From: Cryobacterium sp. N22
Lineage (GTDB): Bacteria; Actinomycetota; Actinomycetes; Actinomycetales; Microbacteriaceae
Assembly: GCF_002929555.1 (NCBI RefSeq)
Contig: NZ_PJJP01000034.1
Coordinates: 124,001-188,000, forward strand
DNA: 64,000 nucleotides
Reading direction: 5' to 3'
The stretch's first letter is position 1, and every line of letters begins with the position of its first letter. A program made the position numbers and the translations under genes. This document shows positions 8,906 to 17,595 of this stretch, piece by piece. The notes under the pieces are model-generated. The model was not told where the DNA came from and did not search any database. It worked only from the letters and a program-made list of their open reading frames with translations.

Positions 8906-9421
8906 TCAGTGCACCAGGATCTTCAGCAGCATGGCGAGCAAGCCCAGGGCCGCCGTGGCCAACGCCCCGCAGACCCGCCAGTACCAGGCGACCCGCATAC
9001 CGCCGAAGGCGATCCAGCCCGCCGCCGCCAGGATGGCCACCTCGACCCAGAGCGCGGTCCAGTAGGCCACTTCGCCTTCGTGCACCCCGAGGAGTCCGAG
9101 CAGCAGGAAGACCAGGGGCGGAATGCTCGCGAATACCAGCCCTCGGGAGTCCTTGAGCGCCGACCGGACCGATGCCCTGACGTGCACGGTCTCGGTGTCG
9201 GGCCGGCGCCGTTGCGCGGCGATGGTGTGCGCGAAGACCTCAGTGGCCCAGAAGATCAGCATGCTCACCAGGGTGATCGCGAAGACATCGAGGATGCCAC
9301 CGGCCTCGTCGGCCACCGCGATCACGACACTGACCAGCACGGTGCCCGAGATGAGTTCCTGAGTGATGAACTCCCGTCTCAGCCAGGCGCTCGACCAGGG
9401 CCTCACTGTCTCCGCATCCAC
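8906..9421 (-). CDS. Four-segment membrane protein of unknown function
   Basis: 171 residues with four hydrophobic stretches: ISGTVLVSVVIAVADEAGG, LVFASIPPLVFLLLGLLGV, AYWTALWVEVAILAAAGW and a C-terminal ALATAALGLLAMLLKILV. The GTG at 9421 is chosen because a GGAGA site lies just upstream and the longer in-frame extension reads as Pro/Cys-rich non-coding sequence. Charged, Arg-rich loops separate the helices. I do not recognise a family. It is divergent from the next gene across a 125-base region. Confidence 0.6.
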   Translation of the reverse strand: MDAETVRPWSSAWLRREFITQELISGTVLVSVVIAVADEAGGILDVFAITLVSMLIFWATEVFAHTIAAQRRRPDTETVHVRASVRSALKDSRGLVFASIPPLVFLLLGLLGVHEGEVAYWTALWVEVAILAAAGWIAFGGMRVAWYWRVCGALATAALGLLAMLLKILVH

Positions 9422-9546
9422 TGGTCTCCATCCCGCGCCGCGCGTCGGCGTTCTTCGATACGATCTTTGCCCCGACCATCCGACGGTGTCTAGGCCCGCT
9501 CCCAGCGGTTGTGCCGGAGAATGGGAGGGACAGCAGAGGGGGCGGC

Positions 9547-10017
9547 ATGTCGCGGAAGAGGCGCGCGGAACAACTTCGGGCGATTGCAACACACGTCCTG
9601 ACGGCACCGATCCTGCTCGAGGGGGACGCCGACGAGCTCCTCACCGTGATGCGAACCGGCGCGCGCGCAGCGGGGATTCCGGAGACCGACCGCGCGTCGG
9701 CGACGCAGCCGGCACGTGTCGTCGTGGTGGCCATCCAACGCGATGCCCGGCGGTCCTCGCTCGTGAAGGCGGCGTCGCTGCTTCGGGACCTGAACGACCA
9801 CATCGCGCCGGACGCCGTGCGGATCATCGTGGTGCAGAGCCGCCGGTCCAAGCTCGCGCCCCCGAAGCTGCAACGTCTGGTGGCGTCGGAGGTCCTGTTC
9901 CATGTGGCCCTGGCACTCTCGAACGTCGTGCCGGGCCAGAAGGAACGCACCCTCCGGCAGCGGTTCGGCCTCACCACCCTGGACGCGGCAGGATTCCGTA
10001 TTCTGCGCTTCGGCTAG
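9547..10017 (+). CDS. Hypothetical protein
   Basis: 156 residues, mixed alpha/beta, with a strand ARVVVVAIQ and a second VRIIVVQS that suggest a small nucleotide-binding-like or regulatory fold; the C-terminal part (SEVLFHVALALSNVVPGQKERTL) is helical. ATG 9547 has a GAGGGGG ribosome site. I do not recognise it. It stands alone between a divergent membrane protein and the iron-regulated gene. Confidence 0.6.
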   Translation: MSRKRRAEQLRAIATHVLTAPILLEGDADELLTVMRTGARAAGIPETDRASATQPARVVVVAIQRDARRSSLVKAASLLRDLNDHIAPDAVRIIVVQSRRSKLAPPKLQRLVASEVLFHVALALSNVVPGQKERTLRQRFGLTTLDAAGFRILRFG

Positions 10018-10038
10018 CGGCACCCCGGCATTGCCAAG

Positions 10039-10057
10039 TGAGGGTTACCTAACTTAG
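10039..10057. promoter_or_regulatory. Candidate DtxR/IdeR iron box
   Basis: The 19 bases at 10039-10057 (core AGGGTTACCTAACTTA) match the DtxR-type consensus TTAGGTTAGCCTAACCTAA at 13 positions and lie 12 bases before the siderophore-interacting protein start. Iron-dependent repression of that gene is inferred. Confidence 0.55.
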
Positions 10058-10068
10058 AGTGGATCGCG

Positions 10069-10920
10069 ATGTCTACTCCCACCGCCGCACCGGCCCGTCC
10101 CGTCCGGCCGCAAATCACCCTCTCGGTCGTCCGACGCGAACAGCTGAGCCCGCACCTGGTGCGGATCGTCCTCTCCGGCGATCAGTTCGAGAACTTCGTG
10201 ACGAACGACGCGACCGACAAGTACGTGAAGATCCACTTCGCCAAGCCGGAGCTCGGACTCACACCGCCGTTCGATGCCGCCCTCCTGCGCGAAACCCTCG
10301 CCCCGGAAGACCTGCCGGTGACGCGCACCTACACCGTGCGCAACGTGGACCTTGACGCGCGCACCCTCTCGATCGACTTCGTCGTCCACGGCACTGAGGG
10401 TCTGGCCGGACCGTGGGCCGACGCGGCCCAACTCGGTGACCGCCTGTCATTCTCCGGCCCCGGCGGCGCTTACGCCCCCGACCCCGGTTCCCACTGGCAC
10501 CTGTTCGCCGGCGACCAGTCCGCACTGCCCGCCATCGCATCCGCCCTGGCGTCGCTGCCGGCCACGGCAGAAGGACTGGCCTTCATCCAGGTGCCGAACG
10601 CGACCGAGATCCTGGAGCTGGCCGCTCCCGGCGCGGTGCAGATTCAGTGGCTGTTCGGTACCGACCCCGGCCAGCTGTCCATTGCGGTGGATGCCGCGAC
10701 CTGGCTGCCCGGCCGGCCGCAGGTCTTCGCGCACGGCGAGCGCTCGGCGATGAAGGGCCTGCGCGAGGTCTTCTCGGCACGCGGCGTGCAGCGCTCAGAG
10801 CTCTCCCTGTCGGGGTACTGGGCGCAGGGCCGCACCGAGGACCGGTTCCAGGCCGAGAAGCGTGAGCCGGTCGGCCAGATCCTCCCCGTTCCCGAGCAGT
10901 CACCGACGCTGAGTCGATGA
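10069..10920 (+). CDS. Siderophore-interacting protein (FAD-dependent ferric-siderophore reductase)
   Basis: 283 residues with an N-terminal FAD-binding barrel whose RTYTVR motif (residues 86-91) contacts FAD, then a SIP NAD(P)H-binding domain. The C terminus SGYWAQGRTEDRFQAEKRE is the family signature. It would release iron from ferric siderophores in the cytosol. A DtxR-like box precedes it, consistent with induction under iron limitation. Its stop overlaps the next start. Confidence 0.9.
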   Translation: MSTPTAAPARPVRPQITLSVVRREQLSPHLVRIVLSGDQFENFVTNDATDKYVKIHFAKPELGLTPPFDAALLRETLAPEDLPVTRTYTVRNVDLDARTLSIDFVVHGTEGLAGPWADAAQLGDRLSFSGPGGAYAPDPGSHWHLFAGDQSALPAIASALASLPATAEGLAFIQVPNATEILELAAPGAVQIQWLFGTDPGQLSIAVDAATWLPGRPQVFAHGERSAMKGLREVFSARGVQRSELSLSGYWAQGRTEDRFQAEKREPVGQILPVPEQSPTLSR

Positions 10921-11429
10921 CGCCGCCCGTCGGCACCGTGACGGTTCGCCCCTACCAGGCGAACGATGCCGAGGGCACGCTCGCCGTTTTCCTGGACGCC
11001 GTGACCGTCACCGCCGCCAAGGACTACTCGCCCGAACAGGTTGCGGCGTGGTCCGCGCCCAAGGAGCGCGACCTCACGGAGTGGAACCTGGCCCGCACCG
11101 GGCTCGGGACCGTGGTCGCGATCAGTGACGGGGAGCTGGCCGGCTTCTCTGACGTGAGCGCCGACGGGTACATCCACATGATGTTCGTGGCTTCACGGTT
11201 CGGCCGGCGAGGCGTCGCTCGCGACCTGCTGGCGGCGGTCGAACGGCGAGCGCACAGTCTCGGCGTTTCGTCGTTGTCGACAAACGCGAGCATCACCGCT
11301 CGCCCGTTCTTCGAACGATACGGGTTCGTCATCGTTGCGGAACAGCATCCGGTCACCCGGGGAGTGCGCATGCGAAACTTCCGGATGGCGAAACAGCTCA
11401 GCACTCCTCCTGGCGACGCTGAAAGCTAG
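10917..11429 (+). CDS. GNAT-family N-acetyltransferase
   Basis: 170 residues. The acetyl-CoA site is seen in IHMMFVASRFGRRGVARDLLAAVERRA, followed by FFERYGFVIVAEQHP, which is the usual GNAT motif B. Starts by ATGA overlap with the siderophore-interacting gene, so the two are co-translated, though a role in iron metabolism is not evident. Its TAG stop shares the CTAG at 11426-11429 with the stop of the convergent RidA gene. Confidence 0.85.
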   Translation: MTPPVGTVTVRPYQANDAEGTLAVFLDAVTVTAAKDYSPEQVAAWSAPKERDLTEWNLARTGLGTVVAISDGELAGFSDVSADGYIHMMFVASRFGRRGVARDLLAAVERRAHSLGVSSLSTNASITARPFFERYGFVIVAEQHPVTRGVRMRNFRMAKQLSTPPGDAES

Positions 11430-11833
11430 TCGACCACCGCAGCGACCGCTTCGATCTCGACGAGCTGGTCGGTGTAGCCCAGGACCGTCACACCCAGCAG
11501 GGTACTCGGCGCGTCGTGCGCGCCGAAGGCGTCACGCACGACCGTCCACGCCTCGACGAGATCGCTCTGCCGGGCGGATGCGACGAGCACCCGCGTGCTC
11601 AGCACGTCACCAAGCTCGGCCCCCGCGGCCGCCAGGGCGATCACGAGGTTCTCCATCGCCTTCGCCGCCTGCGCCGCATAGTCGCCGACCCCCGCCGTGC
11701 TCCCGTCGAGGTTCACCGGGCACGCACCGGCCAGGAAGATGAGCCGGGCACCGGCGGGAGCGGTCGCCGCATAGGCGTACTCGGCGACTGAGGAGAGGGC
11801 AGCGGAACGAATCAGGGTGACGGCAGAGGGCAT
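11426..11833 (-). CDS. RidA-family (YjgF/UK114) protein
   Basis: 135-residue small trimeric-type deaminase. Family marks include the FLAGACPVNLDG strand, GAELGDVLSTRVLVAS with the conserved Arg that binds the enamine/imine carboxylate, and EIEAVAAVVD near the C terminus. It would hydrolyse reactive imines from PLP enzymes. Convergent with the acetyltransferase, the two stop codons overlapping. Confidence 0.85.
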   Translation of the reverse strand: MPSAVTLIRSAALSSVAEYAYAATAPAGARLIFLAGACPVNLDGSTAGVGDYAAQAAKAMENLVIALAAAGAELGDVLSTRVLVASARQSDLVEAWTVVRDAFGAHDAPSTLLGVTVLGYTDQLVEIEAVAAVVD

Positions 11834-11863
11834 GCCCCACGGTATCGCCCCGCTGCCGGGTGC

Positions 11864-13990
11864 TCAGAGCCGGGTCAGCTCGATCAGGATGGCGGTCTCC
11901 GGATACAGGATCGGCGGCCGAAGCCCGATCTGCGCCAGCGCCGCCCCGGTGCTCTCCAGCCCGGTCAGCCAGCTCGGCTGCTGGGCCTGGGTGGTGCCCG
12001 CCGCTCCGGCCGGTTCCACCAGCCGCACCCGGTAGCGCGCCGCCGGGTCGAGTCCGGGCAGCAGGATGCGCCGCGGGTTGCTGCCACCGGCCGCGGCCAG
12101 CTGCACGTAGGCGAACACGGCCTCGCCGCCATCCTGCGCCACCACTCCGTGCAGGAACGCCGTGTCGTCGGCCTGCTCGACCCGCACCACCCGGCCCGTG
12201 TGCAGCAGTGCGCGCTTCTGCTTGTAGTAGGCGGCCCAGGAGGCGAGGGCGGCGCGTTCGGCCGGGGTGGCCTCGGTGATGTCCCACTCGATCCCGGCGT
12301 GGCCGAAGAGGGCCGTGATCGCGCGGAAGGACAGGGCGTGCACCCGGCCGGTGGTGTGCGAGTGAGTCGGGCCGATGTGGGTGCCGAGCAGCTCAGGCGG
12401 GATCGCGAACTGGGTGTAGCGCTGAATGTACTGGCGTTCGAGGGCGTCGTTGCAGTCCGAGGTCCAGAACCTGTCGGCGTGCTGGGTCATGCCCAGGTCG
12501 ACCCGGCCGCCGCCGGAGGAGCAGGACTCGATTTCCAGCCGCGGGTGGCGGCGCTTGAGCTCGTCGAAGAGCCGGTAGATCGCCTCGGTCTGGCGGCGCA
12601 CGCCGGCAACGCCGAGGTGGGCGGGCTCGGTGAGCACCCTGTTGTGGTCCCACTTGATGTAGCTGATGCCGTACTCGGTGAGAATCGCGTCGACCTGGCC
12701 GAGCACGTGAGCGTAGGCGCCCGGGTGCCCGAGGTCGAGCACCTGCTGGTGCCGGGCCTCCGGCGGGATCCTCCCGCCGGCCTGGAAGATCCACTCGGGG
12801 TGCTCCCGGTAGACGTCGGAGTCGACGTTGACCATCTCGCCCTCGAACCAGAGCCCGAATTCCATGCCCGCCGCTGCCACCCGGGCGGCCAGCGGCCCCA
12901 GCCCGTCGGGCCAGACCATGGGGTCCACGATCCAGTCGCCAAGGCCGGCAAAATCGTTGCGACGGCCGAGGAACCAGCCGTCGTCAAGCACGAAACGTTC
13001 CACGCCCACCTCGGCGGCCGCGTCGACGAGGGCGCCGAGCTTGACCAGGTCGTGGTCGAAGTAGACGGCCTCCCACACGTTCAGCGTCAGCGGGCGTGGC
13101 CGGACCGGATGCTGCGGCCGTGCGCGCAGCCAGCGGTACAACCGGTCGGTCATGCCGTCGATGCCCGCATCCGAGAAGGTGGCGGCCACCGTGGGCGCGG
13201 CGTAGCTCGCACCGGGGGCGAGGATCGATTCGCCGGGCAGCAGGAGCTCGCCGGCGCCGAAGGAGGTGTTCCCGTTCGGCAGTCGTTCGACCAGGTGCCT
13301 GGTGTTACCGCTCCAGAGCAGGCCGGTGCTCCACACCGAACCGGTCTGGTAGTCGGCGCCGTCGGAGAGGGCGAGTTGCACGATCGTGTAGTCGTGGCCG
13401 GAGCGGCCCTCGCGGATCTCGCGCGCCCAGGTGCCCACCTGGATGGGCCGGCGCTGCGGCTGGCGCTCCTTCAACCAGCGGCCGGTGAAGTCGAGGGTTT
13501 CGGTCGCGGCGTCGGGCAACGGCAGCCAGGTGGTGAGCTCGGTGAGGTCGAAGGGGGTGGCGCCGTCGTTGGTGACGGTCTGGCTGATCAGGAGCACACC
13601 GGCCGGTTGCAGGTCGAAGGTGACGCGAACGGTGAGGCCGGCCACGGCATCCGTCGACTCGACAAGCAGGGTGGCCGCCGTCGCTTCGACCCGGTTGACG
13701 GTGAACAGCTGCGACCAGTCGGCGCCGGCCCGGTGCCCGAGAACCGACGGGCGGCCGAGGAATCCGCGGGCATTTTCCCGCCAGAGGCCGGGGGCGACCG
13801 GCTCGTCGATGCTCGACTGCGGAACCCCGTCGTGCAGCAGATCGGCGACCTCGCCCGCCGATCCCGGCGCGCCGAGCCCGGCTCCCCAGTGCTGGATCAC
13901 CGGGGTTCCCGTCGCCAGGTCGACGCGGAGGCATACCCCATCGGCGACGAGTTCGATCAGGGTGTCGGGGATACTCACGGGCTGGCTCAC
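11864..13990 (-). CDS. Alpha-galactosidase, glycoside hydrolase family 36 (second copy)
   Basis: 708 residues, a paralogue of the enzyme at 3446 that shares long blocks such as VYFDHDLVKL, LDDGWFLGRRND and WPDGLGPL. Nucleophile Asp448 in YIKWDHNR and acid/base Asp512 in WTSDCND are intact. GTG start with an AAGGAA ribosome site. It is last in a minus-strand operon behind two permeases and a binding protein, so the window holds two complete alpha-galactoside uptake and cleavage sets. The enzymes differ in several cleft loops, which may mean different substrates. Confidence 0.9.
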   Translation of the reverse strand: MSQPVSIPDTLIELVADGVCLRVDLATGTPVIQHWGAGLGAPGSAGEVADLLHDGVPQSSIDEPVAPGLWRENARGFLGRPSVLGHRAGADWSQLFTVNRVEATAATLLVESTDAVAGLTVRVTFDLQPAGVLLISQTVTNDGATPFDLTELTTWLPLPDAATETLDFTGRWLKERQPQRRPIQVGTWAREIREGRSGHDYTIVQLALSDGADYQTGSVWSTGLLWSGNTRHLVERLPNGNTSFGAGELLLPGESILAPGASYAAPTVAATFSDAGIDGMTDRLYRWLRARPQHPVRPRPLTLNVWEAVYFDHDLVKLGALVDAAAEVGVERFVLDDGWFLGRRNDFAGLGDWIVDPMVWPDGLGPLAARVAAAGMEFGLWFEGEMVNVDSDVYREHPEWIFQAGGRIPPEARHQQVLDLGHPGAYAHVLGQVDAILTEYGISYIKWDHNRVLTEPAHLGVAGVRRQTEAIYRLFDELKRRHPRLEIESCSSGGGRVDLGMTQHADRFWTSDCNDALERQYIQRYTQFAIPPELLGTHIGPTHSHTTGRVHALSFRAITALFGHAGIEWDITEATPAERAALASWAAYYKQKRALLHTGRVVRVEQADDTAFLHGVVAQDGGEAVFAYVQLAAAGGSNPRRILLPGLDPAARYRVRLVEPAGAAGTTQAQQPSWLTGLESTGAALAQIGLRPPILYPETAILIELTRL

Positions 13991-14082
13991 GGCGGTTCCT
14001 TCAAAGGGTGGGTGGTGGTGGAGCGCCGATCGGCTGGGTTCCGGCGGGATCCCAGCCGATCGGCTCGTGCAGTGGTGCGATG

Positions 14083-15426
14083 CTACTTGAAGAGCGCGTT
14101 GATCTCCTCGTTCACGGGGGTGAGCGCACTGGCCGGGGACTTGCCCGACATGATCGACTCCATCACCGGGGTGACCAGGGCGAGCACATCGGAGCGGTGG
14201 TCGGTGATCGAGTAGAGGAAGGTCGTGTCATCGTCGACCTGCATGATGAACGGGCTCACGTCGATGTCCTTGGCGGCGAACGCCTCCACCGCGGCGTCGG
14301 TCGCCGTGGTGATGGCGGGGAAGACGACGGCAGCTTCGGCTACGACGTCCTGGCAGGCGCTGGAGCCCAGGTACTTCACCCATTCCCAGGACTCGTCGGG
14401 GTGGTCGGTGCCGGCCCAGATGTTATCGGCGAGGCCGTTGAGCATCGACGCGCGCTCGCCGCTCGGGCCCACCGGGGTGGGGGCGATCGCCGGCGTGAAG
14501 GTGTCACTGGCCGAACCGAACACGGCTCCGGTCATCCATGAGCCGTTGCCCACCAGGGCGGCCTTGCCCGCTGACAACTGGTCGGCCCAGCCGATGCCGG
14601 TCTGCGCTTCGAAGGTGGGCATGTAGCCCTTCTCCACCAGCGAGTACCACCAGTCGATGGTGTCCTGGAATGCGGGGTCGTCGAAGTTGTACTCGTCGCC
14701 CCAGGCGCCGTTGGTCTGTGTCCAGCCGTTGGTCTGGGTGAGGTAGGCCCACTGGGTCTGGCCGTCGGCGCCGCCGGAGTTCTCCATCCACAGGCCGTAG
14801 GTTTCCACGTTCGACTTGTCGAAGCCGGGCTCGTCGCCGCGCACGCCGTTCTTGTCCACGGTGAGGTGCGCGATGGCCGCCTCGTAGCTGCCGCCGTCCT
14901 CGGGGTTCCAGGTCAGGGCGCCCAGCTGCTCGGCGGTGAGGCCCGCGGCGTCGGTGAACTGCTTGTTGTAGAACAGGGCGACGGTGTCGAAGTCCTTGGG
15001 CAGGCCGTACTGCTTATCGTCCGAGCCCTTCCACAGGTCGGCCAGGCCGGCCTGGTAGATGGAGAGGTCGACGCCGTCGGCCTTGATGTAGTCGTCCAAC
15101 GGCAGGATCTGCTCGTTGAGCATGAACTCGGGGAAGTTGGCCAGGTGGCCGGTGAAGACGTCGAAGTTCTCGCCGGAGACGAAGCCGGTGTTGATCTTGT
15201 TCCAATAGTCGTCCCAGCCCAGCTGCTCCACATCGACGGTGATGGTGGGGTTGGCCTCGTGGAAGTCCGCTGCGCACTGCTCGTAGGCGGGCAGCTGGTT
15301 CGCGTCCCACAGTCCGTAGGACAGTGTGGTTCCGTCGGCCGAATCGGAGCCCGCGGGGGCGGAGCATCCGGTGAGGACGAGAGGAATCGCGGCGAGGGTC
15401 AGGATCGCCAGTCGGTTCTTCTTCAT
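14083..15426 (-). CDS. Sugar ABC transporter substrate-binding lipoprotein
   Basis: 447 residues; short signal peptide with lipobox LTGC giving lipidated Cys21. Solute-binding protein family 1 features include FDVFTGHLANFPEF, LPKDFDTVALFYNKQ and GKAALVGNGSWMTG. An AGAGAA site precedes the ATG. It lies between the permeases and the alpha-galactosidase in the second alpha-galactoside operon. Confidence 0.9.
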   Translation of the reverse strand: MKKNRLAILTLAAIPLVLTGCSAPAGSDSADGTTLSYGLWDANQLPAYEQCAADFHEANPTITVDVEQLGWDDYWNKINTGFVSGENFDVFTGHLANFPEFMLNEQILPLDDYIKADGVDLSIYQAGLADLWKGSDDKQYGLPKDFDTVALFYNKQFTDAAGLTAEQLGALTWNPEDGGSYEAAIAHLTVDKNGVRGDEPGFDKSNVETYGLWMENSGGADGQTQWAYLTQTNGWTQTNGAWGDEYNFDDPAFQDTIDWWYSLVEKGYMPTFEAQTGIGWADQLSAGKAALVGNGSWMTGAVFGSASDTFTPAIAPTPVGPSGERASMLNGLADNIWAGTDHPDESWEWVKYLGSSACQDVVAEAAVVFPAITTATDAAVEAFAAKDIDVSPFIMQVDDDTTFLYSITDHRSDVLALVTPVMESIMSGKSPASALTPVNEEINALFK

Positions 15427-15468
15427 GGTCGTGTTCTCTTTCTCTTGGGGGTTGGGGAGGGGCGCGGG

Positions 15469-16425
15469 TTACTTGACGCCGGAAGACTGGATGGAGCCCA
15501 CGATCTTGCGACCGAAGACGAGCATCAGGATGAAGATCGGCACGGCCGCGACGAGGGCGCCGGCCATCAGGCCCGCCCAGTCGGGGTTGCCCTGCGGCGT
15601 CTGGGACTTGAAGATGCCCAGGCCCACCGTGAGAAGTTTGGAGGTCTCGCTCTGGCCCACCAGGAACGGCCAGAGATAGTCGTTCCAGTACTGGATGAAC
15701 TGCAGGATGCCCAGGGTGATGATCTGCGGCCAGGCCAGCGGCACCACGATCCGGCTGAAGATGCGCCAGTGGTTGGCGCCGTCGATCACCGCGGCCTCGA
15801 TGATGCTGCGGTTGACCCCCAGGAAGAACTGCCGCAGGAAGAAGATCGCGAACGGGGTCATGAACATCGCCGGCAGGGCGATTCCCAGGATGGTGTTGAG
15901 CAGGCCGAGGTCCTTCACCAGGATGAAGTTGGGCAGCAGGGTGAAGATGCCGGGCACCATCAGGGCGATGAGGAAGATCGCGAAGACCTTGTCGCGGCCC
16001 TTCCAGTTGAGCAGGGCGAACGCGTAGGCGGCCATCGAGCTGAACGTCACCTGCAGCACGGTGATGAGGGTGCAGGCCAGGACCGAGTTGAGCATGTATT
16101 GGCCGAAGTTGATCGAGGCGCCGGAGCCGCCTTCGGCCAGTGCCTCCTCAGTCGTGGCCAGGCCGAGCACCCGTTGCAGCGGGCCGAAGGTGAAGTCCAC
16201 CGGCAGCAGGCTGAGCGGTTCGGAGAACATGGCCCGGTTGTTGCTGAAGGCCGTGCGGAACATCCAGTAGATCGGGAACAGCGTGATGAGGATCACGATG
16301 ACCAGGGCGAGCCGGCCGAAGAACAGCGAGACCTTGGACTTGGCCAGGGCCGCGTCGTCGGCGTTCGACGCGCGCTTGGCCGAAAGGGAGGGACGTTTAC
16401 CGGCTTTGAAGGCGATGATGGCCAT
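15469..16425 (-). CDS. Sugar ABC transporter permease (MalG type)
   Basis: 318 residues, six membrane segments beginning at LALVIVILITLFPIYWMFRTAF, EAA-type loop IIEAAVIDGANHWRIFSRIVVPLA. Starts four bases after the upstream permease stop, in the same operon. Confidence 0.9.
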   Translation of the reverse strand: MAIIAFKAGKRPSLSAKRASNADDAALAKSKVSLFFGRLALVIVILITLFPIYWMFRTAFSNNRAMFSEPLSLLPVDFTFGPLQRVLGLATTEEALAEGGSGASINFGQYMLNSVLACTLITVLQVTFSSMAAYAFALLNWKGRDKVFAIFLIALMVPGIFTLLPNFILVKDLGLLNTILGIALPAMFMTPFAIFFLRQFFLGVNRSIIEAAVIDGANHWRIFSRIVVPLAWPQIITLGILQFIQYWNDYLWPFLVGQSETSKLLTVGLGIFKSQTPQGNPDWAGLMAGALVAAVPIFILMLVFGRKIVGSIQSSGVK

Positions 16426-16429
16426 GGTG

Positions 16430-17374
16430 CTATCTCTCCAGGTCTGACTCGTTGGCGCGCAGCAGTTTGTTCTGCACCAGGGCGATGGCGGCCAGGAGGA
16501 TCATCAGGATCACGGCCAGGGCCGAGGCGTAGCCGAAGTCCAGTCGCTCGAAGGCGCGTTGGTAGATGTAGTAGTTGATCGCGCGAGTCGCGTCGACGGG
16601 GCCGCCGCCGGTGGTGACGGCGATGGTGTCGAAGATCTGGAACGAACCGACGACCGTGACGACGAGGACGAACGCGAGTACCGGCCGCAGCAACGGCAGT
16701 GTCACGCTGCGGAAGACCCGCCACTCTCCGGCACCGTCGACCTCGGCCGCCTCGTAGACATCGCGCGGGATGGCCTGCAGCCCGGCGAAGAGCAGCAGGG
16801 CCGTGTAGCCCAGGTGCCGCCAGACGTTGACCAGGGCGATGGTGCCCATGGCGAGGTCCTCGTTGCCGAAGAAGCCGATCTTGCCCAGGCCCATGGTGTC
16901 CAGGGTCGCGTTGATGAGACCGAGGTTGTAGTCGGCCAGCCAGAACCAGACCAGCGCCACGATCACGTTGGCGATCAGGTACGGCAGCATGATCACGCCG
17001 CGCACCACCATCGACCGGGTGAAGCGTTGCATCAGTACAGCCAGCGCGAGCGCCGCGACGGTCTGCACGCCCACGTTGATGACCACGTATTCCAGGGTGA
17101 CCTTGAGCGAATTCCAGAACACCGGATCGCCGGCGATCGCGAGGTAGTTGTCGAGCCCGATGAAGGTGGGGTCCCGCAGCAGGTTGTAGTCCGTGAAGCT
17201 CAGGTACAGGCCGCGCAGGGTGGGCCAGGCGAAGAAGGCCAGGAAGCCGATGCTCGCCGGGACGAGAAAGAGGATCGCGGCCCGCGTTTGCGAGTCCCTG
17301 CGTCCGGTCTTCACTCTGGGTGTTCTCCGGGTCGCAAGCGACGCGGCGGGTTCCTTCAGTGCGGTCACCACCAT
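16430..17374 (-). CDS. Sugar ABC transporter permease (MalF type)
   Basis: 314 residues with six membrane segments from AAILFLVPASIGFLAFFAW and EAA loop YEAAEVDGAGEWRVFRSVTLPLL. The ATG at 17374 is chosen because GGAGG precedes it by eight bases; an in-frame start further upstream would overlap the candidate operator. First gene of the permease-permease-binding protein-alpha-galactosidase operon; no ATPase gene is present. Confidence 0.9.
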   Translation of the reverse strand: MVVTALKEPAASLATRRTPRVKTGRRDSQTRAAILFLVPASIGFLAFFAWPTLRGLYLSFTDYNLLRDPTFIGLDNYLAIAGDPVFWNSLKVTLEYVVINVGVQTVAALALAVLMQRFTRSMVVRGVIMLPYLIANVIVALVWFWLADYNLGLINATLDTMGLGKIGFFGNEDLAMGTIALVNVWRHLGYTALLLFAGLQAIPRDVYEAAEVDGAGEWRVFRSVTLPLLRPVLAFVLVVTVVGSFQIFDTIAVTTGGGPVDATRAINYYIYQRAFERLDFGYASALAVILMILLAAIALVQNKLLRANESDLER

Positions 17375-17411
17375 GGGACGGCCTCCATAACTTCGTTGTC
17401 GAGAGAGATCG

Positions 17412-17424
17412 TTGCATGTTGCAA
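17412..17424. promoter_or_regulatory. Palindromic candidate operator of the second alpha-galactoside operon
   Basis: TTGCA-TGT-TGCAA is a perfect 5-3-5 inverted repeat about 38 bases before the permease start. On the minus strand a TTGACG -35-like hexamer lies at 17437-17432, so the palindrome would cover the promoter spacer. It contains the ATGTTGCAA also found at 3338. Confidence 0.45.
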
Positions 17425-17548
17425 GTAACTTCGTCAATAGATCTGGTCAAACTGTGACAATCGGGCACATTTCGCGGCGCGACATCGAAACTTTTTACAG
17501 TGTGCGCTTCATTACCTTCCCTAACGAAACAAACTCGGTTCCTATATG

Positions 17549-17563
17549 CTGTCTTAGAGACAG
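17549..17563. promoter_or_regulatory. Inverted repeat, candidate MarR operator
   Basis: CTGTCT-TAG-AGACAG is a perfect 6-3-6 palindrome 33 bases before the chosen MarR start and next to a TATATG -10-like hexamer (17543-17548). Position and symmetry fit autoregulation of the downstream MarR-SDR operon. Confidence 0.5.
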
Positions 17564-17595
17564 TAAAAGACGAGAGTGTGAAAGGACGTGCCGCT

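Noticed and set aside
12149..14215. 688-codon plus-strand frame opposite the second alpha-galactosidase
   Set aside because: Antisense shadow of a strong GH36 gene with intact catalytic residues; composition is unlike a protein.
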